A stretch of 64,000 nucleotides of DNA, from contig NZ_JABXKK010000108.1 of assembly GCF_017115045.1 (NCBI RefSeq), forward strand, positions 17,870-81,869. Reading direction: 5' to 3'. The notes beneath the pieces were generated by a model, which saw nothing but the letters and a program-made list of their open reading frames with translations, made no database searches and was not told the DNA's origin. This document shows positions 9,201-19,175 of this stretch, in pieces; positions within the stretch are counted from its first letter, which is position 1; each line of letters begins with the position of its first letter. Position numbers and translations under genes: made by a program. This stretch comes from Nostoc sp. NMS8 (lineage in GTDB: Bacteria > Cyanobacteriota > Cyanobacteriia > Cyanobacteriales > Nostocaceae).

Positions 9201-9650
9201 ATGAATTTAATCAATGACTTTTGCTTGGCAGATGGGATACTTAAAGGTGTACAAGTACTCGTTGTAGACAACGATCGCGATAGTAGAGATTTGTACGCGT
9301 TTTTACTCAAAGACTTGAGTGCCAACGTAATTACTGCTGGTTCGGTAAAAGAAGCTTTAGAAATCCTGAGTTGGTTCACACCTAACATCCTGGTCTCTGA
9401 AATTAGATTTTCAGGTGAAAGCATTTATACATTGCTAAATACACTGAATGTTATAAAAGCTGACAATGGAAATCATATCCCAATTATTGTGACTTCAACC
9501 TCTACCACAGGTACTCACGATCAAATTCCAGATGTGGAGTTTGAAGAATATTTACTTAAACCCTTCGACCTCGATCAAATTGTTTCCCTCATTCAGAATT
9601 TAGTACAGAAAGAGGTGAAAGAAAATTGTTCTCACGATGTACTAGTTTGA
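9201..9650 (+). CDS. Response-regulator receiver domain protein (degenerate phosphoacceptor)
   Basis: VLVVDNDRDSRDLYAFLLKD...VSEIRF...YLLKPFDLDQI; ORF track start 9129, more plausible ATG at 9201. Confidence 0.8.
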   Translation: MNLINDFCLADGILKGVQVLVVDNDRDSRDLYAFLLKDLSANVITAGSVKEALEILSWFTPNILVSEIRFSGESIYTLLNTLNVIKADNGNHIPIIVTSTSTTGTHDQIPDVEFEEYLLKPFDLDQIVSLIQNLVQKEVKENCSHDVLV

Positions 9651-9660
9651 CAATAGTACA

Positions 9661-9737
9661 GGGCAATACGCTTGGGTTAAGGACGAATGGCAAAAATTTT
9701 GGGTTTTCGAGACGCGATAAATCGCCGTCTCTACAAG
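9661..9737 (+). repeat. 77-bp dispersed repeat, copy A
   Basis: gggcaatacgcttgggttaagg...aattttgggttttcgagacgcgataaatcgccgtctctacaagt; near-identical reverse-complement copy at 37626-37702. Confidence 0.85.
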
Positions 9738-10008
9738 TATTTTGGTCTTATACTTCAGCTGCCTACCTATCGCGCTTGCGCTGGGCTTCGTGCGTGAGAA
9801 TCAAAATGGTGCTGTCGATGCCATCATGAATATTACAGGCAATGGAGCGATCGCTATTTTGGGAAGGAGTGAAACACCAATTCTGTCGTCAGTAATTTGA
9901 AACGTCAGATCGAAATAAGCGAAGGGACGGTTTAACTGCCAAATCTTTGATAAATTCGACTTTATAAATTTTCCCACCGACTTACTTACACCAGCAATTT
10001 TTATTAGC

Positions 10009-11067
10009 TCAAAATTTATTAAAGCCACCAGAACGACGATAAAGTAACCAAATAAACAACGGTGAACCCAGCAAGGCAGTGACGGAACCTACGGGTAGTT
10101 CTACAGCTCCTAGCCTAGAGAGTAAATCTGCAAAAGTTAGCAACCATGCACCTGCAAGGGCAGAAAGTGGTAAAACAAAGCGATGATCTGTACCAACGAT
10201 GAGGCGGACACCGTGAGGGACAACAAGACCAACAAATCCAATCAAGCCACTGATGCTGACTGCACCTGCGGCTAATAGAGTGGCGACACCGCCAATCAAC
10301 AAGCGCGATCGCGTTAACGAAACCCCCAAACCCACAGCCAAATCATCTCCTAAAGCCAGCACATTTACCGATCGCGCCAGCAAACATCCCCCGATCAATG
10401 CAACGATGATGTAAGGGCCAGCCGTAGCAATTTCTTGCCAACCACGCCCATTCAGGCTACCAACTAGCCAACTGAGTGCAATTTGAATTTGACCGTCTTC
10501 AGCTAAGAGCAACAATGTACTTTGTACAGCACCAAATAAAGAACTGATCGCTACTCCGCCTAAAATCAACCGCTCAACCGAAATACCCGACCCCGCACGA
10601 CCGAGCAAAATAACGATCGCAGAAGTCAAAATTGCTCCCATCCACGCTGCTAGAGGAATTGCGATCGGGAATATGTGCCACACAATCATCAGAATCACAA
10701 TTAATCCTGCACCCGCTGAAATGCCCAAAATAAATGGATCGGCAAGACTATTGCGTAGCATTCCTTGTAGCAATGCTCCTGACATTCCCAAGGCTGCACC
10801 AACAATCAGAGCAGCAGTAATGCGTGGGAGACGTAAATCCCAGAGAATAGTCTGTTTAACCGGATCACCTTTGCGGAGAATGGCTTGCCAAAATTCCGAC
10901 ATATTTAAGGGTACTGCTCCTTGAGAAAGTGATAGCCCTAGCGTTACCACCAGTGCTATACCAAGGAGTAAAACAGCCCAAAATACGCGGTGTTTAGTAA
11001 AAATTGTCTCAATTGGTCTAGTCAAATTTAGATATGTATTTTTTTTAATATAATTCGTCTTAGACAT
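10009..11067 (-). CDS. FecCD family iron/siderophore ABC transporter permease
   Basis: 352 aa; GALLQGMLRNSLADPFILGISAGAGL..., SVSISGLIGFVGLVVPHGVRLIVGTDHRFVLPLSALAGA...GSVTALLGSPLFIWLLYR. Confidence 0.93.
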   Translation of the reverse strand: MSKTNYIKKNTYLNLTRPIETIFTKHRVFWAVLLLGIALVVTLGLSLSQGAVPLNMSEFWQAILRKGDPVKQTILWDLRLPRITAALIVGAALGMSGALLQGMLRNSLADPFILGISAGAGLIVILMIVWHIFPIAIPLAAWMGAILTSAIVILLGRAGSGISVERLILGGVAISSLFGAVQSTLLLLAEDGQIQIALSWLVGSLNGRGWQEIATAGPYIIVALIGGCLLARSVNVLALGDDLAVGLGVSLTRSRLLIGGVATLLAAGAVSISGLIGFVGLVVPHGVRLIVGTDHRFVLPLSALAGAWLLTFADLLSRLGAVELPVGSVTALLGSPLFIWLLYRRSGGFNKF

Positions 11068-11116
11068 AGATGCATTTGGATTGAGAGATTGGACAAGGAG
11101 AGAAGGGAGTTAAAAT

Positions 11117-11317
11117 TTGAACTTTGAACCTCAGAAGCTCAAAGTTGAACCTCAGAAGCTCAAAGTTAAACCTCAGAAGCTCAAAGTTGAACCTCAGAAG
11201 CTCAAAGTTGAACCTCAGAAGGTCAAAGTTGAGCCTCAGAAGGTCAAAGTTGAGCCTCAGAAGGTCAAAGTTGAGCCTCAGAAGCTCAAAGTTGAGCCTC
11301 TGAGGCTCAATTTTTAA
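11117..11317. repeat. 21-bp tandem repeat array (CCTCAGAAGCTCAAAGTTGAA, ~9 units) ending in perfect palindrome TTGAGCCTCTGAGGCTCAA + T-run
   Basis: Direct reading; period 21 bp, variant sub-blocks AAGCTC/AAGGTC. Confidence 0.93.
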
Positions 11318-11344
11318 GTTTTAAAGCAGTTGTGCCATGCCCAA

Positions 11345-11968
11345 CTACGTCAGTTCCAGCCCACCTTGATAACCAGTGACAATCCGCCCACCATCCTTGA
11401 GGATGTGGATTTCTATCTGGTCGCTAGCCCAAGTAATTTGGTCTTGGAAAGCTGGGTTTAACACCCGAACTCTTTGATTGCTAGAAGAGACTGGAGAGTT
11501 GGGAGAATTAATTGCTAGAGATTGGACAAAAGGCCCGTCAATCAGGATATCGAGTTGTTCTAATAATGCTTCTGAACCTGGTGGCGCGGATTGAGACTGT
11601 AACTGCTTAAGAGTGAATCCAGTAAAAGACATGACATTTAAGCCAGCAGCTTTTACCTTCTGAGCTAAAGATGCCAGTGCAGTAGCTTGCCAAAACGGTT
11701 CTCCACCAGAGAACGTTACACCTGTGTTGTGGGGATTACTGATAATATTTTTGGCAAGGGTATCAACAGCAATCAATTGGTTAGCCTCAAATGACCAGGA
11801 GTTAGTATTAAAGCAGCCAGGACACTCACGAAGACAACCTTGCACCCAGACGACTGCACGACAACCAGGGCCATTAACTTCTGACTGATCGACGTAACCC
11901 ATAATGTTGAGATAGCCTGGGGGAATTTCGATGAGTGCTAACGATGGGTCAGTTGGCTTAGTTTCCAT
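11345..11968 (-). CDS. 4Fe-4S single-cluster radical SAM activating protein (NrdG-like)
   Basis: VWVQGCLRECPGCFNTNSW...GVTFSGGEPFWQ; CxxxCxxC radical SAM motif. Confidence 0.85.
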   Translation of the reverse strand: METKPTDPSLALIEIPPGYLNIMGYVDQSEVNGPGCRAVVWVQGCLRECPGCFNTNSWSFEANQLIAVDTLAKNIISNPHNTGVTFSGGEPFWQATALASLAQKVKAAGLNVMSFTGFTLKQLQSQSAPPGSEALLEQLDILIDGPFVQSLAINSPNSPVSSSNQRVRVLNPAFQDQITWASDQIEIHILKDGGRIVTGYQGGLELT

Positions 11969-12304
11969 CTCTTTAACTCCTTTTAGCCGTTGCCTGTTAA
12001 CCGTTAACTATAGCTAATCTCCAATTATATAACCGTGAAAATTTGACTATTCAGTTAAGTAGCACCATAGTGCTTTTATCTAAGTTTACGGGGGAAGTTG
12101 GGAGAAGAAGCGATCGCTTCCTCAAATGAATTTTTTGCCCCAATTCCTCAACATCAGTACTTTCCCTTTTCGTGGTGGGGATACTGAGGGAAGGAAGGCG
12201 ATCGCAGTCTCCACACTAGTATTTTAAATAAATTTTAAAGGTTACTGTGAAAAGAGCGATCGCTTTTCATCAGGTTTAGGGTTAAGTAGCATTATCTAAT
12301 TAAG

Positions 12305-13015
12305 TTATGTTGTGATATTATACTTACTTAAAAAGTATTCTAGTTCTTCATCACCACCATACCTACTTAAAACTTGAAGTCTTATCTCAGTCCTATTATC
12401 TTCAGGCCAATCTTCTATATCTGTGTAACCACTAGGTAAGCCTAATGCTTCCTCCAAATCTTCGATTGACCATCCAAGTTTTTCAAGCCCTTTCACAGTG
12501 AAAATTATTCTAGGATCAACATAAACGTCAAATTCTCGATAGCATTTGCAAATAATTTCTAAAACTTCAGTAAAATAGTTATGACAAAGTTGAAGCACTT
12601 CACCATCAGGAATGTCTTTTACATTTAAATCTTTTGAAAATTCAAATCTATAAGAATATACAATCTCAAGGGGTTGTCCGCCAAAGAAACCACTGTGAGT
12701 AACAGGAATGGTTCCTGTCTTCTGAACTTGATTTCTCAACTCCACAAAATATTTAGCAAGATTACTATTTTTTAATTTTTCTTGCTGTTGAGGATACCAT
12801 TCATTAAAACCAGGGTATTTAGACATGACAGCTTGCAGACAGAAAGTAATACTTCTTGCAGCCGAAACAAACGCACTAAATATATACTTAAATTCTTGGT
12901 AGCTGTCTTGTTTGTTTTTCAACATATCGAGGAAATAATCTGTTTCGGCAACTTTATCAACTACAAGGTAAAACCCTTTCTCAGGAAAAATGAATTTATC
13001 TGTGTTTGGATTCAT
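12305..13015 (-). CDS. Hypothetical protein
   Basis: 236 aa ORF with a clear start, no recognised domain. Confidence 0.6.
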   Translation of the reverse strand: MNPNTDKFIFPEKGFYLVVDKVAETDYFLDMLKNKQDSYQEFKYIFSAFVSAARSITFCLQAVMSKYPGFNEWYPQQQEKLKNSNLAKYFVELRNQVQKTGTIPVTHSGFFGGQPLEIVYSYRFEFSKDLNVKDIPDGEVLQLCHNYFTEVLEIICKCYREFDVYVDPRIIFTVKGLEKLGWSIEDLEEALGLPSGYTDIEDWPEDNRTEIRLQVLSRYGGDEELEYFLSKYNITT

Positions 13016-13103
13016 AAACTCTACTATTTAGTAATTTATATTTTATTTGTATAGTATATTTGTACCAGCAAGATAATAACACAGTTGTTTAAATTTAGGG
13101 TAG

Positions 13104-13320
13104 ATGCCCAAAAAAACCAGAGAGTTAAAAGCAATTTTGTTGAAGGCTGGATTTGTCTATCGTCCTGCAAAAGGTAGTCATACCTTCTGGACTCACCCAC
13201 CCATTGATACCTGATGAACCAGTTACCATTCCTGGAAAAGATTGAGACGATGCACCCCGGTACTTAGAAAAGCAAGTCAATCGGGTTTTGAAGCAACTAG
13301 GCGAAATAGGGGAAGAATAA
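13104..13320 (+). pseudogene. hicA: hicA-like mRNA interferase toxin pseudogene (frameshift plus in-frame TGA)
   Basis: MPKKTRELKAILLKAGFVYRPAKGSHTFWTHP then frameshift to PDEPVTIPGKD*DDAPRYLEKQVNRVLKQLGEIGEE*; immediately upstream of hicB-like ORF. Confidence 0.8.
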
Positions 13321-13341
13321 TGAGCGAGCGATCGCTACAGT

Positions 13342-13554
13342 ATGGTAATTCAATGGTCAGATGAGGATAATTGCTACTTAGTACACTTACCGGAATTCCC
13401 TTGGCAGCAATTCCATACTCACGGTAAGACTTATGAAGAAGCCGCTAAACATGGGCAAGAGGTAATTGAATCTCTGATTGAATGGTATGGAGAGCAAGAA
13501 AAACCTTTGCCAAAGCCAATTACTTTTCCTCAGAAACCGTTAAAAGTGGCTTAA
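13342..13554 (+). CDS. hicB: HicB family antitoxin
   Basis: VIQWSDEDNCYLVHLPEFPW...HGKTYEEAAKHGQEVIESLIEW. Confidence 0.88.
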   Translation: MVIQWSDEDNCYLVHLPEFPWQQFHTHGKTYEEAAKHGQEVIESLIEWYGEQEKPLPKPITFPQKPLKVA

Positions 13555-13583
13555 ATATTTTGCACAGGTGGAGCGATCGCACC

Positions 13584-14219
13584 TTATCCCAATCCCTCAA
13601 CATCAGCACTTTCCACTTGCAACTCAACAGACTCAAACTTCACTTTATTATATAAATCCTGTAAGGAAATCTCAAAGGGTACGGTTACAAGTGCGATCGC
13701 TTCATCTTCTTCATCATATTCACGAAGCGTCCATTGCTTTTTCCCGGTTTTGGAAAATTGATCTACATGAATCCGAGTTTGGTCAATTAATAGATATTCT
13801 TGGAAGGTAGAAATAGTCCGGTAAGCGTGAAATTTATCTTCGCTATCGTACCCTTTGGTAGATTTTGATAAAACCTCAACAATAATCTGTGGATTCAGAA
13901 TTATATCCTTTCGGTTGTTAAAAAACTCTGGTTTACCTGCCATAATCATCACATCTGGATAAGTATAGGTAAGTTTTTGGGGTATCCATAGACGAACATC
14001 ACCCATGAAAACTTCGTAATCTTGCTGGCGAAACGCAAAATTTAAGGCAGCACTTAGATTCAACGAGATTCGATTGTGATTTATTGTTCCACCTGCCATA
14101 GGAATTATTTGCCCGTCAATGTATTCGCTTTTATACTCAGCAGCTTCTTCTAGCTCTAAATATTCCTCTGGGGTATAGTATCGCTGTTGTGTTATTTGCA
14201 TAGTTTTATCGGGTAACAA
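13584..14219 (-). CDS. Uma2 family endonuclease (DUF820)
   Basis: YTPEEYLELEEAAEYKSEYIDGQIIPMAGGTINHNRISLNL...YPDVMIM...QIIVEVLSKSTKGYD. Confidence 0.92.
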   Translation of the reverse strand: MLPDKTMQITQQRYYTPEEYLELEEAAEYKSEYIDGQIIPMAGGTINHNRISLNLSAALNFAFRQQDYEVFMGDVRLWIPQKLTYTYPDVMIMAGKPEFFNNRKDIILNPQIIVEVLSKSTKGYDSEDKFHAYRTISTFQEYLLIDQTRIHVDQFSKTGKKQWTLREYDEEDEAIALVTVPFEISLQDLYNKVKFESVELQVESADVEGLG

Positions 14220-14372
14220 TGTTTAACGATACGGAGCATCTAATGACCCATGTTTACCCAACAGTTTAACGTGGTTGAATAGAATTGCGATGTGCTTTCT
14301 ACAAAGTGAGCATAGGTGCAGCCCAACCTAAGCATCGCTATCTCAATTCACAAAGTCTTGTAGCTTATTTTC

Positions 14373-16079
14373 CTATTGATAGCCAGCTGCTTGTAACAGA
14401 AACAACTTGGCATAACGTCCTCCTAGCTTTAACAAATCTTCGTGAGTTCCCTGTTCTATAACTTCGCCGTTTTCTATAACTAGAATTTTGTCAGCCATTC
14501 GTACCGTTGAGAAGCGATGGGAAATCAAAAGTACCATCTGATTTTTAGTAACAGTGCGAAAATGATTGAAAATCTCAAACTCAGCTTGGGCGTCTATTGC
14601 TGATGTTGGTTCATCTAACACCAAGATATCTGCTTGCGATCGCATAAATGCACGAGAAAGAGCAATTTTCTGCCACTGTCCCCCCGAAAGTTCCTGTCCT
14701 CCCTTAAACCAACGACCAAGTTGAGTCTGAAAATTTTGGGGTAATTGGTCAATAAAAGATTGGGACATGCCTTTTTCAGCAGCAGTTCGCCAACGGGTTT
14801 TGTTTTCGAGATGTTCTACATCGCCCACGCCAATATTCTCCCCCACAGTGAACTGGTAGCGGACAAAGTTCTGAAAAATCACACCAACGCGACGCCGTAA
14901 CACATCCACATCCCATTCTTGCAAGTCCAAGCCATCTAACAAAATTCGCCCAGAGTCAGGGGTGTAGAGTCGGGTAAGTAGTTTGATTAAGGTAGTCTTA
15001 CCAGAACCATTTTCACCCACAATTGCCAGTTTCTCTCTGGGTTTCAAATGCAGCGAAATGTTTCTCAATGCTGGCTTGGAACTTCCCGGATAAGTAAATG
15101 ATACGTTCTCGAAACGGATACCATCTTGGGAATTTAAACCAATGGTTGCCTTCCCCCAAGACTTTGGTACTTCTTCTTCTAGAAAATCATAGAGATTTGA
15201 TAGATATAGGTTGTCCTCATACATCCCGCCAATAGAAGTAAGGGCATTGGAGAAAGTAGATTGTCCTTGGCGGAATACAGTAAGATACATAGTCATATCT
15301 CCCAAGGAAATCTTACCTAGCACTGTTTCCAGCACAATCCAAGCATAAGCTAGGTAAAAAGCACCAGTACTAACTAAACTCAGCAGATATCCCCACAATC
15401 CTCGCCGCAGAGTCAAATCGCGGTCTTCGCCATAGAGTTGATTGAATAAGTTGCGGTAACGTCCTAGCAACATCTCTCCCAACTGGTAGAGTTTGATTTC
15501 TGTGACAAAATCTTCTCTTGCTAGGAGATTTTCTAAGTAGTGCTGTTGACGAGTTTCTGATGCACGCCAACTAAATAAGCGAAAGGCTTCTCCAGCAAAC
15601 TTTGTTTCGGCAATAAATACAGGCATAGCTGCCAAAATCAGCACCACTACCGCCCAACCTGAGAAATTTACTAGCAAAATCCCGTAGGTAATGAGGGAAA
15701 GGGCATTTTGCACTAACCCAAAGGTGCGGTTTACTAAAGAAAGGGGACGAACTGATGCTTCTCGGCGGGCATTGGTCAATTTGTCATAAAATTCTGAGTC
15801 TTCAAACTGCCTAAGATCCAGTGTCAGCGCCTTTTCTAAGATGAGTACATTTACTCGCTGACCCATTAGCGCCCGCAATAACGACTGACAAATGGTGATT
15901 CCTCGCTGACTACCTGCTAGTAAAATTACAGCGATCGCTTCTAATCCTACATAAAATAGCGAGGGATTAATATTGACAAAACTATTGTTGTGTGAACTAA
16001 CTTGAGAAGCAAATACCACTGCATCAACAATTAATTTACTGATGTAAGATATTGCCGCCGGTAAAAGACCAGCCACCAA
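14373..16079 (-). CDS. ABC transporter ATP-binding/permease (exporter type); true N-terminus probably extends to ~16207 with a frame problem
   Basis: Walker A VGENGSGKTT, LSGGQWQKIALSRAFM signature, DEPTSAID; coding-like sequence RNILRQSLTVFRYSGRAVSLVWTTSRSLTILLASLT continues upstream of the called start. Confidence 0.9.
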   Translation of the reverse strand: MVAGLLPAAISYISKLIVDAVVFASQVSSHNNSFVNINPSLFYVGLEAIAVILLAGSQRGITICQSLLRALMGQRVNVLILEKALTLDLRQFEDSEFYDKLTNARREASVRPLSLVNRTFGLVQNALSLITYGILLVNFSGWAVVVLILAAMPVFIAETKFAGEAFRLFSWRASETRQQHYLENLLAREDFVTEIKLYQLGEMLLGRYRNLFNQLYGEDRDLTLRRGLWGYLLSLVSTGAFYLAYAWIVLETVLGKISLGDMTMYLTVFRQGQSTFSNALTSIGGMYEDNLYLSNLYDFLEEEVPKSWGKATIGLNSQDGIRFENVSFTYPGSSKPALRNISLHLKPREKLAIVGENGSGKTTLIKLLTRLYTPDSGRILLDGLDLQEWDVDVLRRRVGVIFQNFVRYQFTVGENIGVGDVEHLENKTRWRTAAEKGMSQSFIDQLPQNFQTQLGRWFKGGQELSGGQWQKIALSRAFMRSQADILVLDEPTSAIDAQAEFEIFNHFRTVTKNQMVLLISHRFSTVRMADKILVIENGEVIEQGTHEDLLKLGGRYAKLFLLQAAGYQ

Positions 16080-16395
16080 AGTTAAACTAGCCAGAAGAAT
16101 AGTAAGCGATCGGCTAGTAGTCCATACTAAGCTTACAGCCCGTCCACTGTAGCGAAAAACCGTCAGCGATTGACGTAGGATATTTCTTTTTTTTTAATCT
16201 TCATCTTTATTGCCGCGAGATACCCCAGCTTGGGCGGATCTTCCTAACTTTTTTAATCTTTATATAATTTTAACAATAAAGAACTCAGAACTCAGTACCT
16301 AGAATGACGAGTATCCGGCTGGGTGGTGAATACCATGCTGAAGTTAACGGATATTCTGACTCCTGAATTCTGAATTCTGACTCCTGTTTACATTT

Positions 16396-17526
16396 TTATC
16401 CCCACAATCTCCTACCTGCCTTCCCACTTAATTTTTGGTGAGTATCTGACAACAAAGCTGGAATATCTAACTTTTCTGGACACCGAGGTAAACAATCACC
16501 GCATTCTGTACAGCGATTGCCTTTCATTCCAGGAAACCAATGACCGGCATTTTCAAACATTCCGTAACGATATTGGCCATAGTCTTTCATGTCGTATGCC
16601 ACTGCAAGATTACGTAACCGTAATACCTCTGGAATATTGATGTTTTCTGGACAGGGCAAACAAGCATAACACTGGCTACAATTGTCAGTTTCCAAAGCAA
16701 CTTTTTGATGATTTTCTAAACGCAAAAAAGTAGAAATTTCTGCTGATGTTAACTCTCCATCACGATCAGCAACTTGCAAAGGTTCTATTAATTCTTCTGG
16801 GTTGGCTGGCCCTATACTCAAAGTAGTAATACGCTGATTAGAAAGTAAAAATCGATAATTTAGTTCTAAGGGTGAATACGGATAACACAGGTCTTTTAAG
16901 GTCTGAGGTGGCGTGTAGAGGCGTCCTCCCTTATCAGCAGGGGAAATAATGAAAATACCCATATCTTTCTCGGCAGCTAGTTGAATCGCTGGTGCGTGCC
17001 GTTGAAAAAAATAGTAATAATGCAGATTGACAAATTCAAATAAATCTGTATCGATTGCAGCCTGAATTACCTCTAATGGCCCGTGGGTAGAAAAACCGGC
17101 GTGTCGCACTCGTCCATCGGCAATAGCTTCCTCAACGGCCTGCATACAGCCATTTTTAGCTTGCACCCACTCCAAATGTTGCCAAGTGTTTAAACCATGA
17201 ATGCTTAAGCAATCTACATAATCTAACTGTAATCGTTCTAGAGATTCGTCGATGCACCGACGCATGGAGTCACCATCTGCTGTAGCTGAGATTTTGGTAG
17301 TGATGTAAAGCCTCGTTCGGGGTACTGATAACCCAGCTTTTAGCGCCCTACCAAGATACTCCTCGCTTTTGCCGTAACCTCTGGCGGTTTCTAGATGATT
17401 AATTCCTAATGCTAAGGCTTTTTCGATGGTTTGGTGAGCATTTTCAAAAGAAGCCAGGTAACGCATTGTTCCCAGAGAAAAAACCGAGAGGCGCAGATCC
17501 GTTTTCCCAAAGCGTCGGTATTGCAT
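16396..17526 (-). CDS. Aldo/keto reductase with C-terminal 4Fe-4S domain
   Basis: MQYRRFGKTDLRLSVFSLGTMRY...; C-terminal CSQCYACLPCP and CTECGDCLPRCP cysteine motifs; start ATG 17526 preferred over 17574. Confidence 0.9.
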   Translation of the reverse strand: MQYRRFGKTDLRLSVFSLGTMRYLASFENAHQTIEKALALGINHLETARGYGKSEEYLGRALKAGLSVPRTRLYITTKISATADGDSMRRCIDESLERLQLDYVDCLSIHGLNTWQHLEWVQAKNGCMQAVEEAIADGRVRHAGFSTHGPLEVIQAAIDTDLFEFVNLHYYYFFQRHAPAIQLAAEKDMGIFIISPADKGGRLYTPPQTLKDLCYPYSPLELNYRFLLSNQRITTLSIGPANPEELIEPLQVADRDGELTSAEISTFLRLENHQKVALETDNCSQCYACLPCPENINIPEVLRLRNLAVAYDMKDYGQYRYGMFENAGHWFPGMKGNRCTECGDCLPRCPEKLDIPALLSDTHQKLSGKAGRRLWG

Positions 17527-17656
17527 TTTTAACAAAGTTAGGAGTGAACAGTTAGGAGTTATGAGTTGAAGCAAGTAATTCCTGACTCTTAACTCCTAAC
17601 TTTTTTTGCTTACAAGTTAGGAGTTTAAGCAAAATCACTCATAACTCCTAACTCTC

Positions 17657-18154
17657 CTAGCTGTCGCCATTACCAAAGCGCTTGATCAAATCTTCAGGAC
17701 GGAGATTGGAAATAAATTCACGGAAGGCTTGCTGTTCAGCTTCATCTGCATCACGATCAACAGGGATAGAAGCATCGGCAATTACTTCTTCCATTACCCA
17801 AATGGGGGTATTTGTACGGAGGGCAATAGCGATCGCATCGCTAGGACGCGCGTCAATTTCTTTTTTAACTTCACCTTGCTGGACAATTAAAGCTGCATAA
17901 AATGTATCCTTTTGCAGGGAATGAATAATTACCTTTTCTAGAGTCATGTTCCAAGTCTCTAGAAGATTCACAATCAGGTCGTGGGTTAAGGGTCTGGGAG
18001 GCTTCTGATTCTCCAACGCGCCCATAATGGCCCTAGCCTGTTCCTGACCGATGTAAATTGGCAAAGCCCGCCGATCTGAAGAATCTTTCAAAAGTACGAT
18101 CGGGCTGCGGGTTATGGCATCTAATGCTATGCCAGCAACTTTCATTTCAATCAT
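17657..18154 (-). CDS. Bifunctional nuclease family protein (DUF151)
   Basis: MKVAGIALDAITRSPIVLLKDSSDRRALPIYIGQEQARAI...EIDARPSDAIAIALR. Confidence 0.93.
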   Translation of the reverse strand: MIEMKVAGIALDAITRSPIVLLKDSSDRRALPIYIGQEQARAIMGALENQKPPRPLTHDLIVNLLETWNMTLEKVIIHSLQKDTFYAALIVQQGEVKKEIDARPSDAIAIALRTNTPIWVMEEVIADASIPVDRDADEAEQQAFREFISNLRPEDLIKRFGNGDS

Positions 18155-18494
18155 TGGCTAGGCCTCTACAATTCTTTGAGAGCCTTGGATGCTGTGTAAC
18201 AAATAGTACCCCTTTTTCGGCGGTTTGGCGACAGTAATAAACATAAGCATTCGTTCTCTATAATTGCTTCTATTAAACTCCGAACTTGGGGTGAAAACCA
18301 GAGTAAGTCCAACTGGTCTTCTTAGACAATAACCTTCTTACCCAAGTATGCCTCGTGAAGGATGCTAATGTGTTAATATCCCTATACGAAAAAAAGTCAG
18401 AAAATATACTTGGATGTTTGAGATTTCTGTGACAATTACCAATTGACTTCAGCCAAAATTAGGCAATAAATAGAGTTAGTTTGACAAAAAAGCC

Positions 18495-19175
18495 GTGTTT
18501 ACAGGATTAATCCAGGCATTAGGAACGATGGAACCCTTAGGGGGCGATTCTTGGCAAATTACTTGTGTGAGCCAGTCGGGTGAAGTAATTATGCAAGATT
18601 TGGCTTATGGTGACAGTGTTGCTGTCGATGGTGTTTGCTTGACAGTAGAAAAAGTTTTAAAGAACGGGTTTATCGCCACGGCTTCACCGGAAACGTTACG
18701 CCGCACGACGTTGGGAGGAGAGCAAACGCAACAGAGATATGTCAACTTAGAAGCATCGCTAAGGGTAGGCAGCAAAGTTGGCGGTCATTTCGTGATGGGT
18801 CATGTAGACGGCATCGGTCGATTGCTAGTGGCAGAGCAAACGGCTAGTTCTTGGGAAATGACCTTTATTGCATCCGAGGCGATCGCACGGTACATTGTCC
18901 CTAAAGGTAGCATCGCCGTCAATGGCATCAGCCTCACAGTTGCCGCTTATGAGCCAGAACTCTCTCAATTCAAAGTGGCGGTAATTCCCCTCACATATAG
19001 CGAGACAAATCTCCGCTATTTGCTTCCTGAGAGTTTGGTGAATCTAGAAGGAGATATTCTTGGCAAATACGTCGAAAAATTCCTTTATTCTGGCAACCCA
19101 AACACCACTGCCCATGATGAAAATAGTATGGATGGCATTACACCCGCATTCTTAGCAGAACACGGATATTTGTAA
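18495..19175 (+). CDS. ribE: Riboflavin synthase alpha subunit
   Basis: MFTGLIQALGTM...VAVDGVCLTVE...GHFVMGHVDGIG...IAVNGISLTVA. Confidence 0.95.
   Translation: MFTGLIQALGTMEPLGGDSWQITCVSQSGEVIMQDLAYGDSVAVDGVCLTVEKVLKNGFIATASPETLRRTTLGGEQTQQRYVNLEASLRVGSKVGGHFVMGHVDGIGRLLVAEQTASSWEMTFIASEAIARYIVPKGSIAVNGISLTVAAYEPELSQFKVAVIPLTYSETNLRYLLPESLVNLEGDILGKYVEKFLYSGNPNTTAHDENSMDGITPAFLAEHGYL

Noticed and set aside
9801-10028. 75-aa minus-strand ORF (and the plus-strand reading LGFVRENQNGAVDAIMNITGNGAIAILG)
   Set aside because: Possibly debris of a gene, but I could not assign a family; not supportable as a CDS.
11117-11317. 66-aa ORF of EPQKLKV repeats as a protein
   Set aside because: Open only because the tandem unit is 21 bp (multiple of 3); it starts inside the array and ends in a palindrome. 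Treated as a DNA repeat.
11117-11317. 21-bp array as a CRISPR array
   Set aside because: No spacers; head-to-tail tandem units only.
18360-18494. FMN riboswitch upstream of ribE
   Set aside because: No recognisable RFN-element conserved blocks in the leader.
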